NCBI RefSeq assembly: GCF_014925385.1
Contig: NZ_JACSDK010000016.1
Coordinates: forward strand, 1-64,000
Direction: 5' to 3'
From: Pelagibius marinus
GTDB taxonomy: Bacteria; Pseudomonadota; Alphaproteobacteria; Kiloniellales; Kiloniellaceae
Length of the DNA: 64,000 nt
Shown here: positions 25,824 to 34,473 of the stretch, piece after piece
How the letters are laid out: the number at the start of each line of letters is the position of its first letter
How positions within the stretch are numbered: the stretch's first letter is position 1
Program-made: the position numbers and the translations under genes
Notes under the pieces: generated by a model
Databases searched by the model: none
What the model saw: the letters and a program-made list of their open reading frames with translations, nothing else
Told to the model about the DNA's origin: nothing

Positions 25824-27468
25824 GGTCCGCGCCGTTCCTCCCTCTGCCGTCATAGTCTGCAATAGCCAGCTTGACCGGCCCGATCTGGGCCGGCGCGCAG
25901 CTTAGCATGGTCAGGCCGCAATCCAGCAGGCTGGAGATCAGGGCGGGCGATGAGGCCATTTCGCCGCAGAGGCTGACCTCGACGCCACGGGCCTCGCCGG
26001 CGGCGACCACGCGGCGGATGAGTTCCAGCACCGCCGGTGTGCGCGGGTCGGCCAAGGCGGCTACCGCCGGATTGTCGCGGGCGCAGGCGGCGGTGTATTG
26101 GATCAAGTCGTTGGAGCCGATGGAGTAGAAGTCGGCCTCGAAGTCGCCGGCCATGAGCGCGGCGGCCGGGACCTCGATCATAATGCCGAGCGCTGGGTGG
26201 GCGCAGGGGATGCCAGCCTGCCGCAGCCCGGCGATTTCCTCGTCGAGCATGGCCCGGGCCTGATCCAACTCCCAGGGCGCGGTGATCATTGGCAGCATGA
26301 CCTTGAGGTTGCCGGCCTCCTCCGCCGCGCGTACCAGGGCGCGCAGCTGGCAGCGGAAGACCTCCGGCCTGGCGAAGGAAAGCCGCAGGCCGCGCACGCC
26401 CAGAAAGGGATTCGTCTCGCCGTCGATGGTGACCCCGGGCAGCGGCTTGTCGCCGCCGGCGTCCAGGGTGCGCACGGTCACCGGCCGCCCATCAGCCCAG
26501 GCCAGCAGGCGGCGGTAGAAGGCGAGCTGTTCCTCCTCGTCCGGCTGCCGCCCACCCGCGAAGAGAAACTCGGTGCGGGTGAGTCCGACGCCGTCGCAGA
26601 TGTCCGATGAAACCTGGTCCAGCAGGGCGGGGGCGTCGATATTGGCCAGGACCATGACGGGTATGCCATCGGCAGTACGCGCCGGCTGGTGAAGCACGGC
26701 GGCAATAGCGCGCTCCTTCTCGGCCTCGGCGGCGCCGGCGGCTTCCGCCGCGGCGCGGGCAGCGCTGTCGGGATTGACGGTCAGGCGTCCGGCCGCGGCG
26801 TCCAGAATGGCCGTGCCGCCGGCCGGCAGTCCCTCGACGGCCAGGCGGGTGCCCACCACCAGACTGACGCCACGGGCGCGGGCCAGGATGGCGACATGGC
26901 TGGTCGGGCTGCCGCCGGTGGTGACCGCTCCCGCCAGCCGGCTCCAGTCGATGTCGAGGAAGAGGGATGGAGTCAGATCCTCGGCCACCAGGATTGCCCC
27001 GGCAGGCACCTCGGCCAGCGCCGCCGAAGAACCGGTCAGGGCACTCAGCACGCGGTTCTTGAGGTCGCTCAGGTCCTCGGCGCGGCCTGCCAGCACGCCG
27101 TCGCCGTCGCCGCGGTAGTCGGCGATTTCGGCGTCCATTTTGTCGATCCAGGCGCGGTCGGCCGGCGTGCCCCCGGCGATCGCCGCCAGCACCGGAGCGG
27201 TGATGTCGTCGTCTTCCAGCAGCGCCAACTGGAACTCCAGGATATCGCCGGCCAAGCTGTCCTCGGCCTCGATCAGGGCCTGCAACGCCGTTGCTGCCTC
27301 GTTGAGCGCCGCCTTGAAGGCAGCGGCCTCCTGGACCGGGTCCCCCGCCCGGCGCGCGGTCGCTCCCGGTCCGCGCAGCACGTGCAGCGGGCCCAGGGCG
27401 ACGCCGCCGCTGACGGCGATGCCTTCGTAGACCTGGGGCTGGGTTTGGGGCTGGGCGGGGGCAGTCAT
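25816..27468 (-). CDS. ptsI: PTS enzyme I (PEP-protein phosphotransferase) of the dha relay
   Basis: A 550-residue enzyme I of near-normal length. The phosphorylated His is residue 191 in GGSPTSHVAILARARG, and the PEP-binding barrel includes TLDAGGDKPLP, LGVRGLRLSF and SIGSNDLIQY. It autophosphorylates with PEP and passes phosphate to HPr. Embedded between HPr and dhaK in a transporter operon, it is likely dedicated to the Dha kinase. In many bacteria these parts are fused in one DhaM protein; here they are separate genes. Confidence 0.92.
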   Translation of the reverse strand: MTAPAQPQTQPQVYEGIAVSGGVALGPLHVLRGPGATARRAGDPVQEAAAFKAALNEAATALQALIEAEDSLAGDILEFQLALLEDDDITAPVLAAIAGGTPADRAWIDKMDAEIADYRGDGDGVLAGRAEDLSDLKNRVLSALTGSSAALAEVPAGAILVAEDLTPSLFLDIDWSRLAGAVTTGGSPTSHVAILARARGVSLVVGTRLAVEGLPAGGTAILDAAAGRLTVNPDSAARAAAEAAGAAEAEKERAIAAVLHQPARTADGIPVMVLANIDAPALLDQVSSDICDGVGLTRTEFLFAGGRQPDEEEQLAFYRRLLAWADGRPVTVRTLDAGGDKPLPGVTIDGETNPFLGVRGLRLSFARPEVFRCQLRALVRAAEEAGNLKVMLPMITAPWELDQARAMLDEEIAGLRQAGIPCAHPALGIMIEVPAAALMAGDFEADFYSIGSNDLIQYTAACARDNPAVAALADPRTPAVLELIRRVVAAGEARGVEVSLCGEMASSPALISSLLDCGLTMLSCAPAQIGPVKLAIADYDGRGRNGADHG

Positions 27469-27472
27469 CGGC

Positions 27473-27769
27473 TCAGTCGTCGAAGTCGCGGTTCAGCAGG
27501 TCGATGAGGGCCGCCACCGCCGCCGGGGCGTCGGCACCTGCCGCGCGGACGTGCAGGGGCTCGCCGTGCGCGGCCTTCAGCTTCATCACCTTGTTCGGCG
27601 ACTTGGCATTGGTCCAGTTGTTGCCGTGATTGGCGCGGATCTCCACCGCGGCCTCGAAGGTCTTCGCCAGTCTGGTCAGCTTCACGGCGGGACGCGCGTG
27701 CAGGCCGGTCGGATCCTGGATCACCGCGGCGTCAGAGACCCATTCGACGGTCGGCTCAATATCGCTCAT
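27473..27769 (-). CDS. HPr-family phosphocarrier protein
   Basis: A 98-residue HPr. The phosphorylatable His is residue 24 in DPTGLHARPAVKL. The region around the regulatory Ser of classical HPr reads AKSPNKVMKLKA: the Ser is kept but the flanking residues differ. It relays phosphate from enzyme I to DhaM. Its ATG overlaps the end of dhaM by 4 bp (ATGA) and its stop is 4 bp before the enzyme I gene, so the three relay proteins are translated together. Confidence 0.92.
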   Translation of the reverse strand: MSDIEPTVEWVSDAAVIQDPTGLHARPAVKLTRLAKTFEAAVEIRANHGNNWTNAKSPNKVMKLKAAHGEPLHVRAAGADAPAAVAALIDLLNRDFDD

Positions 27770-28155
27770 GATTGGAACTCCTCCGCCGTCGCGCAGACCA
27801 CGGAGAGCGCGGCACCGCCCGCCGCTTCCGTCGCCGCCATCACGGCGCCCTCGACAATGGGTGCGTTGCAGATCTTCACGTTTTCCGCCTGCCCCTCGGG
27901 CAGCATCTCGATCGCCATCTCGCTATTGGTCTCGGCTCCGCCCAGGTCGACCAGCACCGCCACGCCCTTGGGCGTGTAGACGCTCTGCAGCGCCTCGAGG
28001 ATCGCCGCTACGTCGGTGCCCAGGCCGCCGTCGCCGTTGCCGCCGCAGAAGGCCACGCGGACTTCCTCGCCGACCATCTGGCGCACCATGTCGGCCGCGC
28101 CCTTGGCAACCTCGGGCGAGTGGGAGACGATCACAATCGAAACGTTGTCGGTCAT
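27766..28155 (-). CDS. dhaM: DhaM, PTS EIIA-type phosphotransferase subunit
   Basis: A 129-residue DhaM protein of the EIIA-mannose fold. The phosphoacceptor His is residue 12 in SIVIVSHSPEVAKG, and VAVLVDLGGAETNSEMAIEML is the conserved central part. It rephosphorylates the ADP bound to DhaL. It contains only the EIIA domain, with HPr and enzyme I as separate neighbours. Its start overlaps the dhaL stop by 4 bp; a longer reading of the frame up to 28803 would lie antiparallel in phase over dhaL and is not real. Confidence 0.92.
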   Translation of the reverse strand: MTDNVSIVIVSHSPEVAKGAADMVRQMVGEEVRVAFCGGNGDGGLGTDVAAILEALQSVYTPKGVAVLVDLGGAETNSEMAIEMLPEGQAENVKICNAPIVEGAVMAATEAAGGAALSVVCATAEEFQS

Positions 28156-28766
28156 TCTTCCTCCAGGACGTCGCAGACCGCGTGCACCAGCAGCGCCGAA
28201 GAGCGGGCGCCGGGATCGAGGTGGCCGATGGAACGTTCGCCCAGGAAGGACGCGCGCCCCTTGGTGGCCAGCATGGCCTCGGTCGAGGCCAGACCTTCGT
28301 CGGCGGCAGCGCGCACGGCGGTGGCATCGCCACCCGCCACCAGGGCCGCCTGGACCGGGACCAGGACATCGAGCATGGTCTTCTCGCCGGCCTCGGACTT
28401 GCCGCGCGCCTTCACCGCCTCGACCCCCGCCGCAAAGATCCCGGCGAGCGTGGAGATATCCTCGGGCGCCTCGTCGCCCGCCTTGCCCATGGCCATGAGC
28501 AGCGAGCCGTAGAGCGGCCCGGAGGCGCCGCCGACTTTCATTACCAGTGTCATGCCGGCCTTCTGCAGGGCCTTGCCGAAGGGCTGGGCGCCGATCTCTG
28601 CCGCCGCCTCGCGCATGGCATCGAAGCCGCGCACCATGTTGTGGCCATGGTCGCCGTCGCCGATCGCCTGGTCGAGGGCCGTCAGTTCCTCCGCGTGGGC
28701 GGTGATGGTCGCCTGCGCGGCCTCGATGAAGCGCTGCAGCGAGAGCCTGGTCTGGGCGGCGGTCAT
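28152..28766 (-). CDS. dhaL: Dihydroxyacetone kinase subunit DhaL
   Basis: A 204-residue DhaL protein. The Mg-ADP-binding Asp cluster is visible in LDQAIGDGDHGHNM (about residues 31-44), and GASGPLYGSLLMAMG is the conserved loop. It carries tightly bound ADP as a cofactor, which is phosphorylated by DhaM and used on the DhaK-bound substrate. It overlaps the preceding ABC ATPase gene and the following dhaM by 4 bp each, tying uptake and phosphorylation together. Confidence 0.93.
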   Translation of the reverse strand: MTAAQTRLSLQRFIEAAQATITAHAEELTALDQAIGDGDHGHNMVRGFDAMREAAAEIGAQPFGKALQKAGMTLVMKVGGASGPLYGSLLMAMGKAGDEAPEDISTLAGIFAAGVEAVKARGKSEAGEKTMLDVLVPVQAALVAGGDATAVRAAADEGLASTEAMLATKGRASFLGERSIGHLDPGARSSALLVHAVCDVLEEE

Positions 28767-29821
28767 GGCCGTCTCTCCTGTAAACCCGTGGTTCCCGTGG
28801 CAAGGCGGCGTCCCTCGCCGTCGAAATAGAGCACCGCGCCGGGCCGCACCGCGGCGGTCACGCTGTCGCCCTCTGCGACGCCGCGCTGGCTGCCGAGCAG
28901 GGCGTGAACCTGCTGCGGCGCCCCGCCGGCTCCCGCCACCTCCAGCAGCGCGATGGACTCGACGCCGAGGTGCTCCAGGGTCAGCACCCTGGCCGCAACG
29001 CCGCGGCCGTTCAATACAACATCCTCCGGGCGTACGCCCAGGGTTTCCGTGCCGCCGGGGCCGTTTTCCAGACCCAGGGTTCCGGGCCGGAGCAGGTTGA
29101 TCGAGGGGCTGCCCAGGCGCTGGGCGGCATAGACGCTGGTCGGGCGCTCGTAGACTTCCCGCGGGTCGTCGATCTGCACCAGCCGCCCCTCGGCGAGCAC
29201 GCCGATGCGGTCGGCCAGGGTCATGGCCTCGAGCTGGTCGTGGGTGACGTAGAGGATGGTCGCCCCCAGCTCCCGCTGGATGCGCTTCAGCTCCACGCGC
29301 AGGTCCTCGCGCAGCTTGGCGTCGAGAGAGGAGAGGGGCTCGTCCATGAGGAAGAGGTTAGGCTGGCGCACCAGGGCGCGGCCGATGGAAACCCGCTGCA
29401 TTTCGCCGCCGGAAAGCTCGGTGGCGCGGTTGTTCAGCTTGCTCTCGATGCGCAGCATTTCGGCGATTTCCTGGACCCGCCGGCGGATCGCCTCCGGCGA
29501 GCCGCGGCGTCCCGGTGCTCGCAGGGGAAAGGCCAGGTTCTCGAAAACCGTGTAGTGCGGGTAGAGCGAATACTGCTGGAAGACGAAGGCGACATCGCGC
29601 TCGGCCGGGGCCTGGCAGGTCACCTCGTGGCCGGCGATATGCACGCTGCCTTCCTCCGGCTGCTCCAGGCCGGCGAAGAGGCGCAGGGTCGTCGTCTTGC
29701 CCGCGCCGGTCGGGCCGAGCAGGACGATGAACTCGCCGTCGGCGATATCGAGCGACAGCCCGGAGACTGCCGTGGTCTCGCCGAAGCGCTTGGTCACTTG
29801 GTGGAGCGCTACCTCAGCCAT
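28763..29821 (-). CDS. Polyol/sugar ABC importer ATPase, copy 1
   Basis: A 352-residue ATPase of the UgpC/MalK class: Walker A GPTGAGKTT, Q loop FQQYSLYPH, signature LSGGEMQR, Walker B LFLMDEPLSSLD, and a C-terminal OB-type regulatory domain (about 235-352). The ATG at 29821 follows a GGAGGTG site; the 30 extra residues of the longer frame lie inside the upstream gene. With the second ATPase it makes a heterodimer, an arrangement known from glycerol importers of rhizobia (GlpS and GlpT). The signature LSGGE is intact. Confidence 0.9.
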   Translation of the reverse strand: MAEVALHQVTKRFGETTAVSGLSLDIADGEFIVLLGPTGAGKTTTLRLFAGLEQPEEGSVHIAGHEVTCQAPAERDVAFVFQQYSLYPHYTVFENLAFPLRAPGRRGSPEAIRRRVQEIAEMLRIESKLNNRATELSGGEMQRVSIGRALVRQPNLFLMDEPLSSLDAKLREDLRVELKRIQRELGATILYVTHDQLEAMTLADRIGVLAEGRLVQIDDPREVYERPTSVYAAQRLGSPSINLLRPGTLGLENGPGGTETLGVRPEDVVLNGRGVAARVLTLEHLGVESIALLEVAGAGGAPQQVHALLGSQRGVAEGDSVTAAVRPGAVLYFDGEGRRLATGTTGLQERRP

Positions 29822-30926
29822 GGGCACCTCCTTGCACCGGCGGGGCTTCGAAGAGGGTGCTGGCAACTGAGCGGTCGGTCTCGGCATTGAAGACCACCAG
29901 GCGCTCCGCATCGAACGCCAGGCCCACGTTCTCGCCGTAGTCGACGGCGACGGTATTGGGCGCGCGCACGCGCAGGCGCCCGGCGGGGGTGTCGACGGTC
30001 ACCATCTGGCGCGCCCCCATGTATTCGACGGCGAAGACCTCGCCGCGCAACGGGCCGTCGTCGCGGATGGTGATGTGCTCTGGGCGGGCGCCCAGCACCG
30101 CGTTGCGGCTCGTCAGCGGTTCGCGCGTCTCCGGCATCGGTACCCGGGCACCGGGGATGCGGATCTCGCGGGCGCCGGCGGGCAGGCCGCCTTCGGCCTC
30201 CAGGAAGTTCATCGAGGGGCTGCCGATGAAGCCGGCGACGAAGCGGGTGGCGGGGCGGGCATAGACCTCCATCGGCGCTCCGATCTGCAGCACTTCGCCC
30301 TTGTTCATGATGCAGATGCGGTCGGCCATGGACATGGCCTCGATCTGGTCGTGGGTCACGTAGACCGTGGTGGCGCCGACGCGGTTGTGCAGCAGGCGCA
30401 GTTCCTCGCACATGAGGTCGCGGAACTCGGCATCCAGGGCGCCCAGCGGTTCGTCCATCAGGAAGGCCTTGGCTTGGCGCACGATGGCCCGGCCCAGGGC
30501 GACCCTTTGCCGGTCGCCGGCCGCCAGCCCGCCGACGCCGCGGTCCAGCAGGTGCTCGATGCGCAGCAGCTTCGCCACCTCCTCGGTGCGCCGCCGCACC
30601 TCGCGGCGCGCCATTCCCTGCACCCGCAATGGGAAGGAGATGTTGCGCCTGACGGTCATGTGGGGATAGAGCGCGAAGAGCTGGAACACGAAGGCGATGT
30701 CGCGTTGCGAGGCGCGGTTGAAGGTGACGTCCTCGCCGTCCAGCAGGATCCGCCCTTCGCTCGGCAGCTCCAAGCCGGCGATCATCCTGAGCGTCGTGGT
30801 CTTGCCGCAGCCCGAGGGGCCCAGCATGACGAAGAACTCGCCGTTTTCGATGGTGAAGGTCGAATCGTTCACTGCGACGAAATCGCCGAAGTGTTTCTTG
30901 AGGTTCTCGATGCGGATCTCTGCCAT
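29814..30926 (-). CDS. Polyol/sugar ABC importer ATPase, copy 2
   Basis: A 370-residue ATPase of the same class as its neighbour. Walker A GPSGCGKTT and Walker B FLMDEPLGALD are canonical, but the signature is GGLAAGDRQR rather than LSGGQ, so one composite ATP site of the heterodimer is probably degenerate. A C-terminal regulatory domain follows from about residue 240. It overlaps copy 1 by 8 bp and lies 6 bp after the small membrane protein. The two-ATPase layout supports glycerol- or polyol-type uptake (inference from rhizobial glpSTPQUV). Confidence 0.9.
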   Translation of the reverse strand: MAEIRIENLKKHFGDFVAVNDSTFTIENGEFFVMLGPSGCGKTTTLRMIAGLELPSEGRILLDGEDVTFNRASQRDIAFVFQLFALYPHMTVRRNISFPLRVQGMARREVRRRTEEVAKLLRIEHLLDRGVGGLAAGDRQRVALGRAIVRQAKAFLMDEPLGALDAEFRDLMCEELRLLHNRVGATTVYVTHDQIEAMSMADRICIMNKGEVLQIGAPMEVYARPATRFVAGFIGSPSMNFLEAEGGLPAGAREIRIPGARVPMPETREPLTSRNAVLGARPEHITIRDDGPLRGEVFAVEYMGARQMVTVDTPAGRLRVRAPNTVAVDYGENVGLAFDAERLVVFNAETDRSVASTLFEAPPVQGGAHG

Positions 30927-30932
30927 TGCCCT

Positions 30933-31142
30933 CTACTCCGGAAAATGGCTGACGACGACGAAGCCCAGCGTGCCGGTCAGGATGACCCCGAAGGACCAGC
31001 CGTAGAGCCAGGCAGAAAAGGGCTGCATCAGCATGAGTACGCCCAGGGCGATCAGCACGGTGGCCGCGTTCTCCCAGGGACCGCGGCGGAAAAGGCGCCG
31101 CTGCCGTGGGGCGGTATCTCGGGTGGTGTTGAGATCGCTCAT
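30933..31142 (-). CDS. 69-residue membrane protein of the ABC importer operon
   Basis: A short gene easily lost inside a longer overlapping frame. The ATG at 31142 overlaps the permease stop by 4 bp and the gene ends 6 bp before the ATPase start, so it is squarely in the operon. Residues 1-22 are polar and basic; two hydrophobic stretches follow (about 26-43 and 46-66, AATVLIALGVLMLMQPF and SFGVILTGTLGFVVV). It is comparable in place to small membrane proteins such as GlpU of rhizobial glycerol importers, but I do not see enough to assign it to that family. An accessory role in the importer is inferred. Confidence 0.75.
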   Translation of the reverse strand: MSDLNTTRDTAPRQRRLFRRGPWENAATVLIALGVLMLMQPFSAWLYGWSFGVILTGTLGFVVVSHFPE

Positions 31143-32092
31143 TTGCGCACCGCTCCGAAAGTGATGCCGCGCAGTAGCTGGTCGCGCAGCAGCACGGTGA
31201 AGATGACCACCGGCAGCAGGAAGAGGGTGGTTCCCGCCGCCACCGCCGGCCAGTCCAGCCCGCCCTCGCCGATGATGATGGGAATGAAGGGTGGCGCCGT
31301 CTGCGCCTGGCCGCTGGTCAGCAGCAGGGCGAAGGCATATTCGTTCCAGGCGAAGATCAGGCAGAAGATGGCCGTCGCCGCGATGCCGGCGCGCATCTGC
31401 GGCAGCACCACCTTGACGAAGGCCTGCAGGCGGGAATAGCCGTCGATCACGGCGGCTTCCTCGTATTCGCGCGGGATCTCGTCGACGAAGCCCTTCAGCA
31501 GCCAGACCGAGAGCGAGAGGTTGACGGCCGTATAGAGCAGGATAATGCCCAGCGCCGTGTCCGAGAGGCCGAGTTCCCGGTACATGAGGAAAATTGGGAT
31601 GGCCACGGCGATCGGCGGCATCATGCGCGTGGAGAGGATGAAGAACAGCAGGTCGTCCTTCAGCGGAATTCGGAAGCGCGAGAAGGCGTAGGCCGCCAGG
31701 GTGCCGAGGAAGACGGCAAGGAAGGTCGAGCCGAAACCGATGACGATGGAGTTCCAGTAGCGCCCGAGGAAGCGCGACGGCCCAGTGATGACCATGTTGC
31801 GCTCGCGCACCAGCGCATCGTACCAGGTCTGCGGCGGGCCCAGGCTCTCGATGTATTCCGGGGTCTGGCGCGAGCGGCTGGTGAAGAGGTTCACGTAACC
31901 TTCCATCGTCGGTTCGAAAACCACCTTGGGCGGATAGGCGATGGAGTCCGGCGGCGACTTGAAGCCGGTCAGCACGATCCAGACCAGCGGGATCATGCTG
32001 ACCAGGGCGTAGACGACGACCATGCCGCCGGCCAGCCACTTGGTGCGCTTGCCGGACTCGCTGACCGAGTAAGCTTTCGTGCTCACGCTCAT
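31139..32092 (-). CDS. Polyol/sugar ABC importer permease (MalG type)
   Basis: A 317-residue permease of the MalG/UgpE class with about six hydrophobic segments and the EAA loop EIPREYEEAAVIDGYSRLQA (about 205-224). It starts at ATG 32092, overlapping the first permease by 4 bp; a longer reading to 32191 would run into that gene. It forms the channel with the upstream permease. Confidence 0.92.
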   Translation of the reverse strand: MSVSTKAYSVSESGKRTKWLAGGMVVVYALVSMIPLVWIVLTGFKSPPDSIAYPPKVVFEPTMEGYVNLFTSRSRQTPEYIESLGPPQTWYDALVRERNMVITGPSRFLGRYWNSIVIGFGSTFLAVFLGTLAAYAFSRFRIPLKDDLLFFILSTRMMPPIAVAIPIFLMYRELGLSDTALGIILLYTAVNLSLSVWLLKGFVDEIPREYEEAAVIDGYSRLQAFVKVVLPQMRAGIAATAIFCLIFAWNEYAFALLLTSGQAQTAPPFIPIIIGEGGLDWPAVAAGTTLFLLPVVIFTVLLRDQLLRGITFGAVRK

Positions 32093-33039
32093 GACTTCAC
32101 CCTGTTGAGCGCCTTGACGTAGATATTGCCGAGGCCGAAGACGGTAACGAAGAGGATGATGGCGAAGGCCGAGGAATAGCCGGTGCGCCACTTCTCGAAG
32201 GCCTCGCGCTTCAGGTTGATGGAGGCCAGTTCCGTGGTGGAGCCCGGCCCGCCGGAAGTCAGCTCGACTACCATGTCGAACATCTTGAAGTTCTCGATGC
32301 CGCGGAACAGCACCGCCAGCATGAGGAAGGGCAGCACCCGCGGCAGGGTGATGTACCAGAACTTCTGCCAGGTGTTCGCGCGGTCGACCTCCGCTGCCTC
32401 ATAGAGGTAGTCGGGGATCGAGCGCAGCCCGGCAAGGCAGAGCAGCATGATGTAGGGGGTCCACATCCAGGTGTCGGCGATGACGATGGCCCAGGGCGCC
32501 AGCTCGACCGAGCCGATCATGTTCAGCGGCCCGACGTCGGCGAAGAGGTTGACGATGTAGCTGAAGATGCCGGTCTGCGGCTGGTAGAGGTAGGTCCAGA
32601 AGGTGCCTACCACCGCCGGCGAGAGCATCATGGGGATCAGGATCACCGTGGTCCAGAAGCTTGCGCCTTTGAAGTTACGATTGATCAGGAGGGCCAGACC
32701 CAGGCCGAGCAGCACCTGCAGGGCCATGGTCCAGCACACGAAGTGCGCCGTCGCCTGCATGTAGCCCCAGATGTCCTCGCTGCCCAGCAGGCGCTCGTAG
32801 TTGCGCGTGCCGATCCAGCGGATCGCCCGCCCCGGCTGGTTGGCCCGGTAGTTGGTGAACGAGAGATAGATCGTCCACAGTAGCGGGAAGATGTTGATGG
32901 CGAGCAGCAGCACGATGGTCGGTGAGACGAAGAGCCAGGCGATGGCGCCGTCCGAGAGGCCGGCGATCCGCCGGGAAAGGCCGCTCGGCGTCGCCTGCGC
33001 GACGCGCTCTGCTGCACGCTCGATGGTCTGGGTAGACAT
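32089..33039 (-). CDS. Polyol/sugar ABC importer permease (MalF type)
   Basis: A 316-residue permease of the MalF/UgpA class with six predicted membrane segments and the EAA loop SIPDYLYEAAEVDRANTWQK. I start it at ATG 33039; a TTG at 33063 would add eight residues. It follows the binding-protein gene after 114 bp containing a stable hairpin, a spacing typical where the binding protein is made in excess over the membrane parts. Confidence 0.92.
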   Translation of the reverse strand: MSTQTIERAAERVAQATPSGLSRRIAGLSDGAIAWLFVSPTIVLLLAINIFPLLWTIYLSFTNYRANQPGRAIRWIGTRNYERLLGSEDIWGYMQATAHFVCWTMALQVLLGLGLALLINRNFKGASFWTTVILIPMMLSPAVVGTFWTYLYQPQTGIFSYIVNLFADVGPLNMIGSVELAPWAIVIADTWMWTPYIMLLCLAGLRSIPDYLYEAAEVDRANTWQKFWYITLPRVLPFLMLAVLFRGIENFKMFDMVVELTSGGPGSTTELASINLKREAFEKWRTGYSSAFAIILFVTVFGLGNIYVKALNRVKS

Positions 33040-33107
33040 GCCTGTCGGTGTCCTGGGCTTCAAGGATTGCTCCGCCTTCGACGGAAGAGGGCAAGGCCCG
33101 CAAAATC

Positions 33108-33137
33108 GGCGCGCCCACCCGCCAAGGCGGGCGCGCC
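33108..33137 (-). terminator. Hairpin between binding-protein and permease genes
   Basis: Perfect 9-bp arms GGCGCGCCC and GGGCGCGCC flank a 12-nt loop that can also pair internally (CCGCC with GGCGG). No U-run follows. On the minus-strand transcript it lies directly after the binding-protein stop, so it probably stabilises or partly ends the mRNA there and so raises the ratio of binding protein to permease. Confidence 0.55.
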
Positions 33138-33153
33138 AGTTCAGGGAGAGTAA

Positions 33154-34473
33154 CTATATCTTGCCGTCGTCCTCGAAGGTAATCGTCCAGTCCTCGATCA
33201 GCTTGTCGAGGGCCTCCTGCGCCGTGCCCTTGTCGGCTACGACGTAGTCGTGGACGCGCTTCTGCATGGCGAGCAGCAGCTCAGCGTAAGTCGGCTCCTG
33301 CCAGAAGTCCTTGACCGAGCCCATGGCTTTCAGGAACTCCCCGGCGAAAGGCGTCGAGGTCGGGAAGTCGGGCGCGCCGGCCACCGCCTTGTGGCAGGAA
33401 TAGCCGCCCAGCTTCCACCACTTGGCCTGCACCTCCGGCTGGGCGAACCACTTGATGTACTGCAGCGCCTCTTCCTGCTTGTCGGAATAGGCTACCACCG
33501 AGATTCCCTGACCACCCAGGGTCGAGCCCTCGACCGTTTCCCGCGGGTTGGCGAAGAACCCGGAGACGTCACCGCCCACGGCCTCGTCCTTGGCGATGCC
33601 GGGGAAAAAGGCGAACCAGTTCATCTGCATGGCGACCTGACCGGACTTGTAGGCGTCCAGGTTGGCGACCATGTAGGCGTCGGAGTGGCCCGGCGGGGTG
33701 CAGCACTCGTAGAACTTCTTGTAGGCTTCCAGCGCCTCGACGGCGGCGGGCGAGTTCACCGCGCCGTCCATGTCGTACTTGCCGGGAGTGTTCTCGTACT
33801 TGAAGCCCCAGGCATAGAGCGCCGCGGTGACGCCCATGGTGATGCCTTCCGAGCCGCGCTCGGTGTAGATGGCGGCACCATAGACCTTCTTGCCGTCGAT
33901 CTCGCGGCCCTGGAAGAACTCGGCGGTCTCCATCAGCTCGTCCCAGTTCTTCGGCACCTCCAGGTCGCGGCCGTACTTCTCCTTGAAGGCGGCCTGGATC
34001 TCCGGGCGTGCGAACCAGTCCTTGCGGTAGACCCAGCCCAGCGCGTCGCCCATGGCCGGCAGGGCGTAGTAGTTGGGGGTTCCCTTCGGCCAGGTGGAGT
34101 AGGCGTTCACCGTGGCCGGCAGGAAGTCATCCATGGAGATGCCTTCCTTGTCGAAGAACTCGTTCAGCTTCACATAGTGGCCGTAGACGGCACCGCCGCC
34201 GATCCATTGGCTGTCGCCGATCATCAGATCGCAGAGCTTGCCGCCGGAGTTTAGTTCATTGAGCATGCGGTCGGCGAAGTTCGTCCAGGGGACGAACTCG
34301 AAGTTCATCTTGATGCCGCTCTCGGCCGTGAAGTCCTTGGACAGCTCCACCAGCGCATTGGCCGGGTCCCAGGCGGCCCAGCACAGGGTGATCTCTTTTT
34401 CCTGGGCGTAAGCGCCATTCACGACACCTGCCGTCAATACGGCGGCCACGGCGCAAGTCTTCAGAACTCGCAT
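33154..34473 (-). CDS. Polyol/sugar ABC importer binding protein
   Basis: A 439-residue extracellular solute-binding protein (family 1 type) with a signal peptide (about 1-23, ending AYAQ). It is the first gene of the importer-dha operon, with a GGAGGAAGGA site directly before ATG 34473. The body (ITLCWAAWDPANALVELSKDF; YYALPAMGDALGWVYRKDWF) is of the type that binds sugars or polyols. The kinase genes at the other end of the operon point to a short ketose or polyol such as dihydroxyacetone, glycerol or a tetrose as ligand (inference). Confidence 0.9.
   Translation of the reverse strand: MRVLKTCAVAAVLTAGVVNGAYAQEKEITLCWAAWDPANALVELSKDFTAESGIKMNFEFVPWTNFADRMLNELNSGGKLCDLMIGDSQWIGGGAVYGHYVKLNEFFDKEGISMDDFLPATVNAYSTWPKGTPNYYALPAMGDALGWVYRKDWFARPEIQAAFKEKYGRDLEVPKNWDELMETAEFFQGREIDGKKVYGAAIYTERGSEGITMGVTAALYAWGFKYENTPGKYDMDGAVNSPAAVEALEAYKKFYECCTPPGHSDAYMVANLDAYKSGQVAMQMNWFAFFPGIAKDEAVGGDVSGFFANPRETVEGSTLGGQGISVVAYSDKQEEALQYIKWFAQPEVQAKWWKLGGYSCHKAVAGAPDFPTSTPFAGEFLKAMGSVKDFWQEPTYAELLLAMQKRVHDYVVADKGTAQEALDKLIEDWTITFEDDGKI

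Noticed and set aside
28155-28803. Extension of the DhaM frame across dhaL as a longer DhaM
   Set aside because: The extension is Arg/Gly/Pro-rich, overlaps dhaL on the same strand in another frame, and DhaM similarity starts exactly at ATG 28155.
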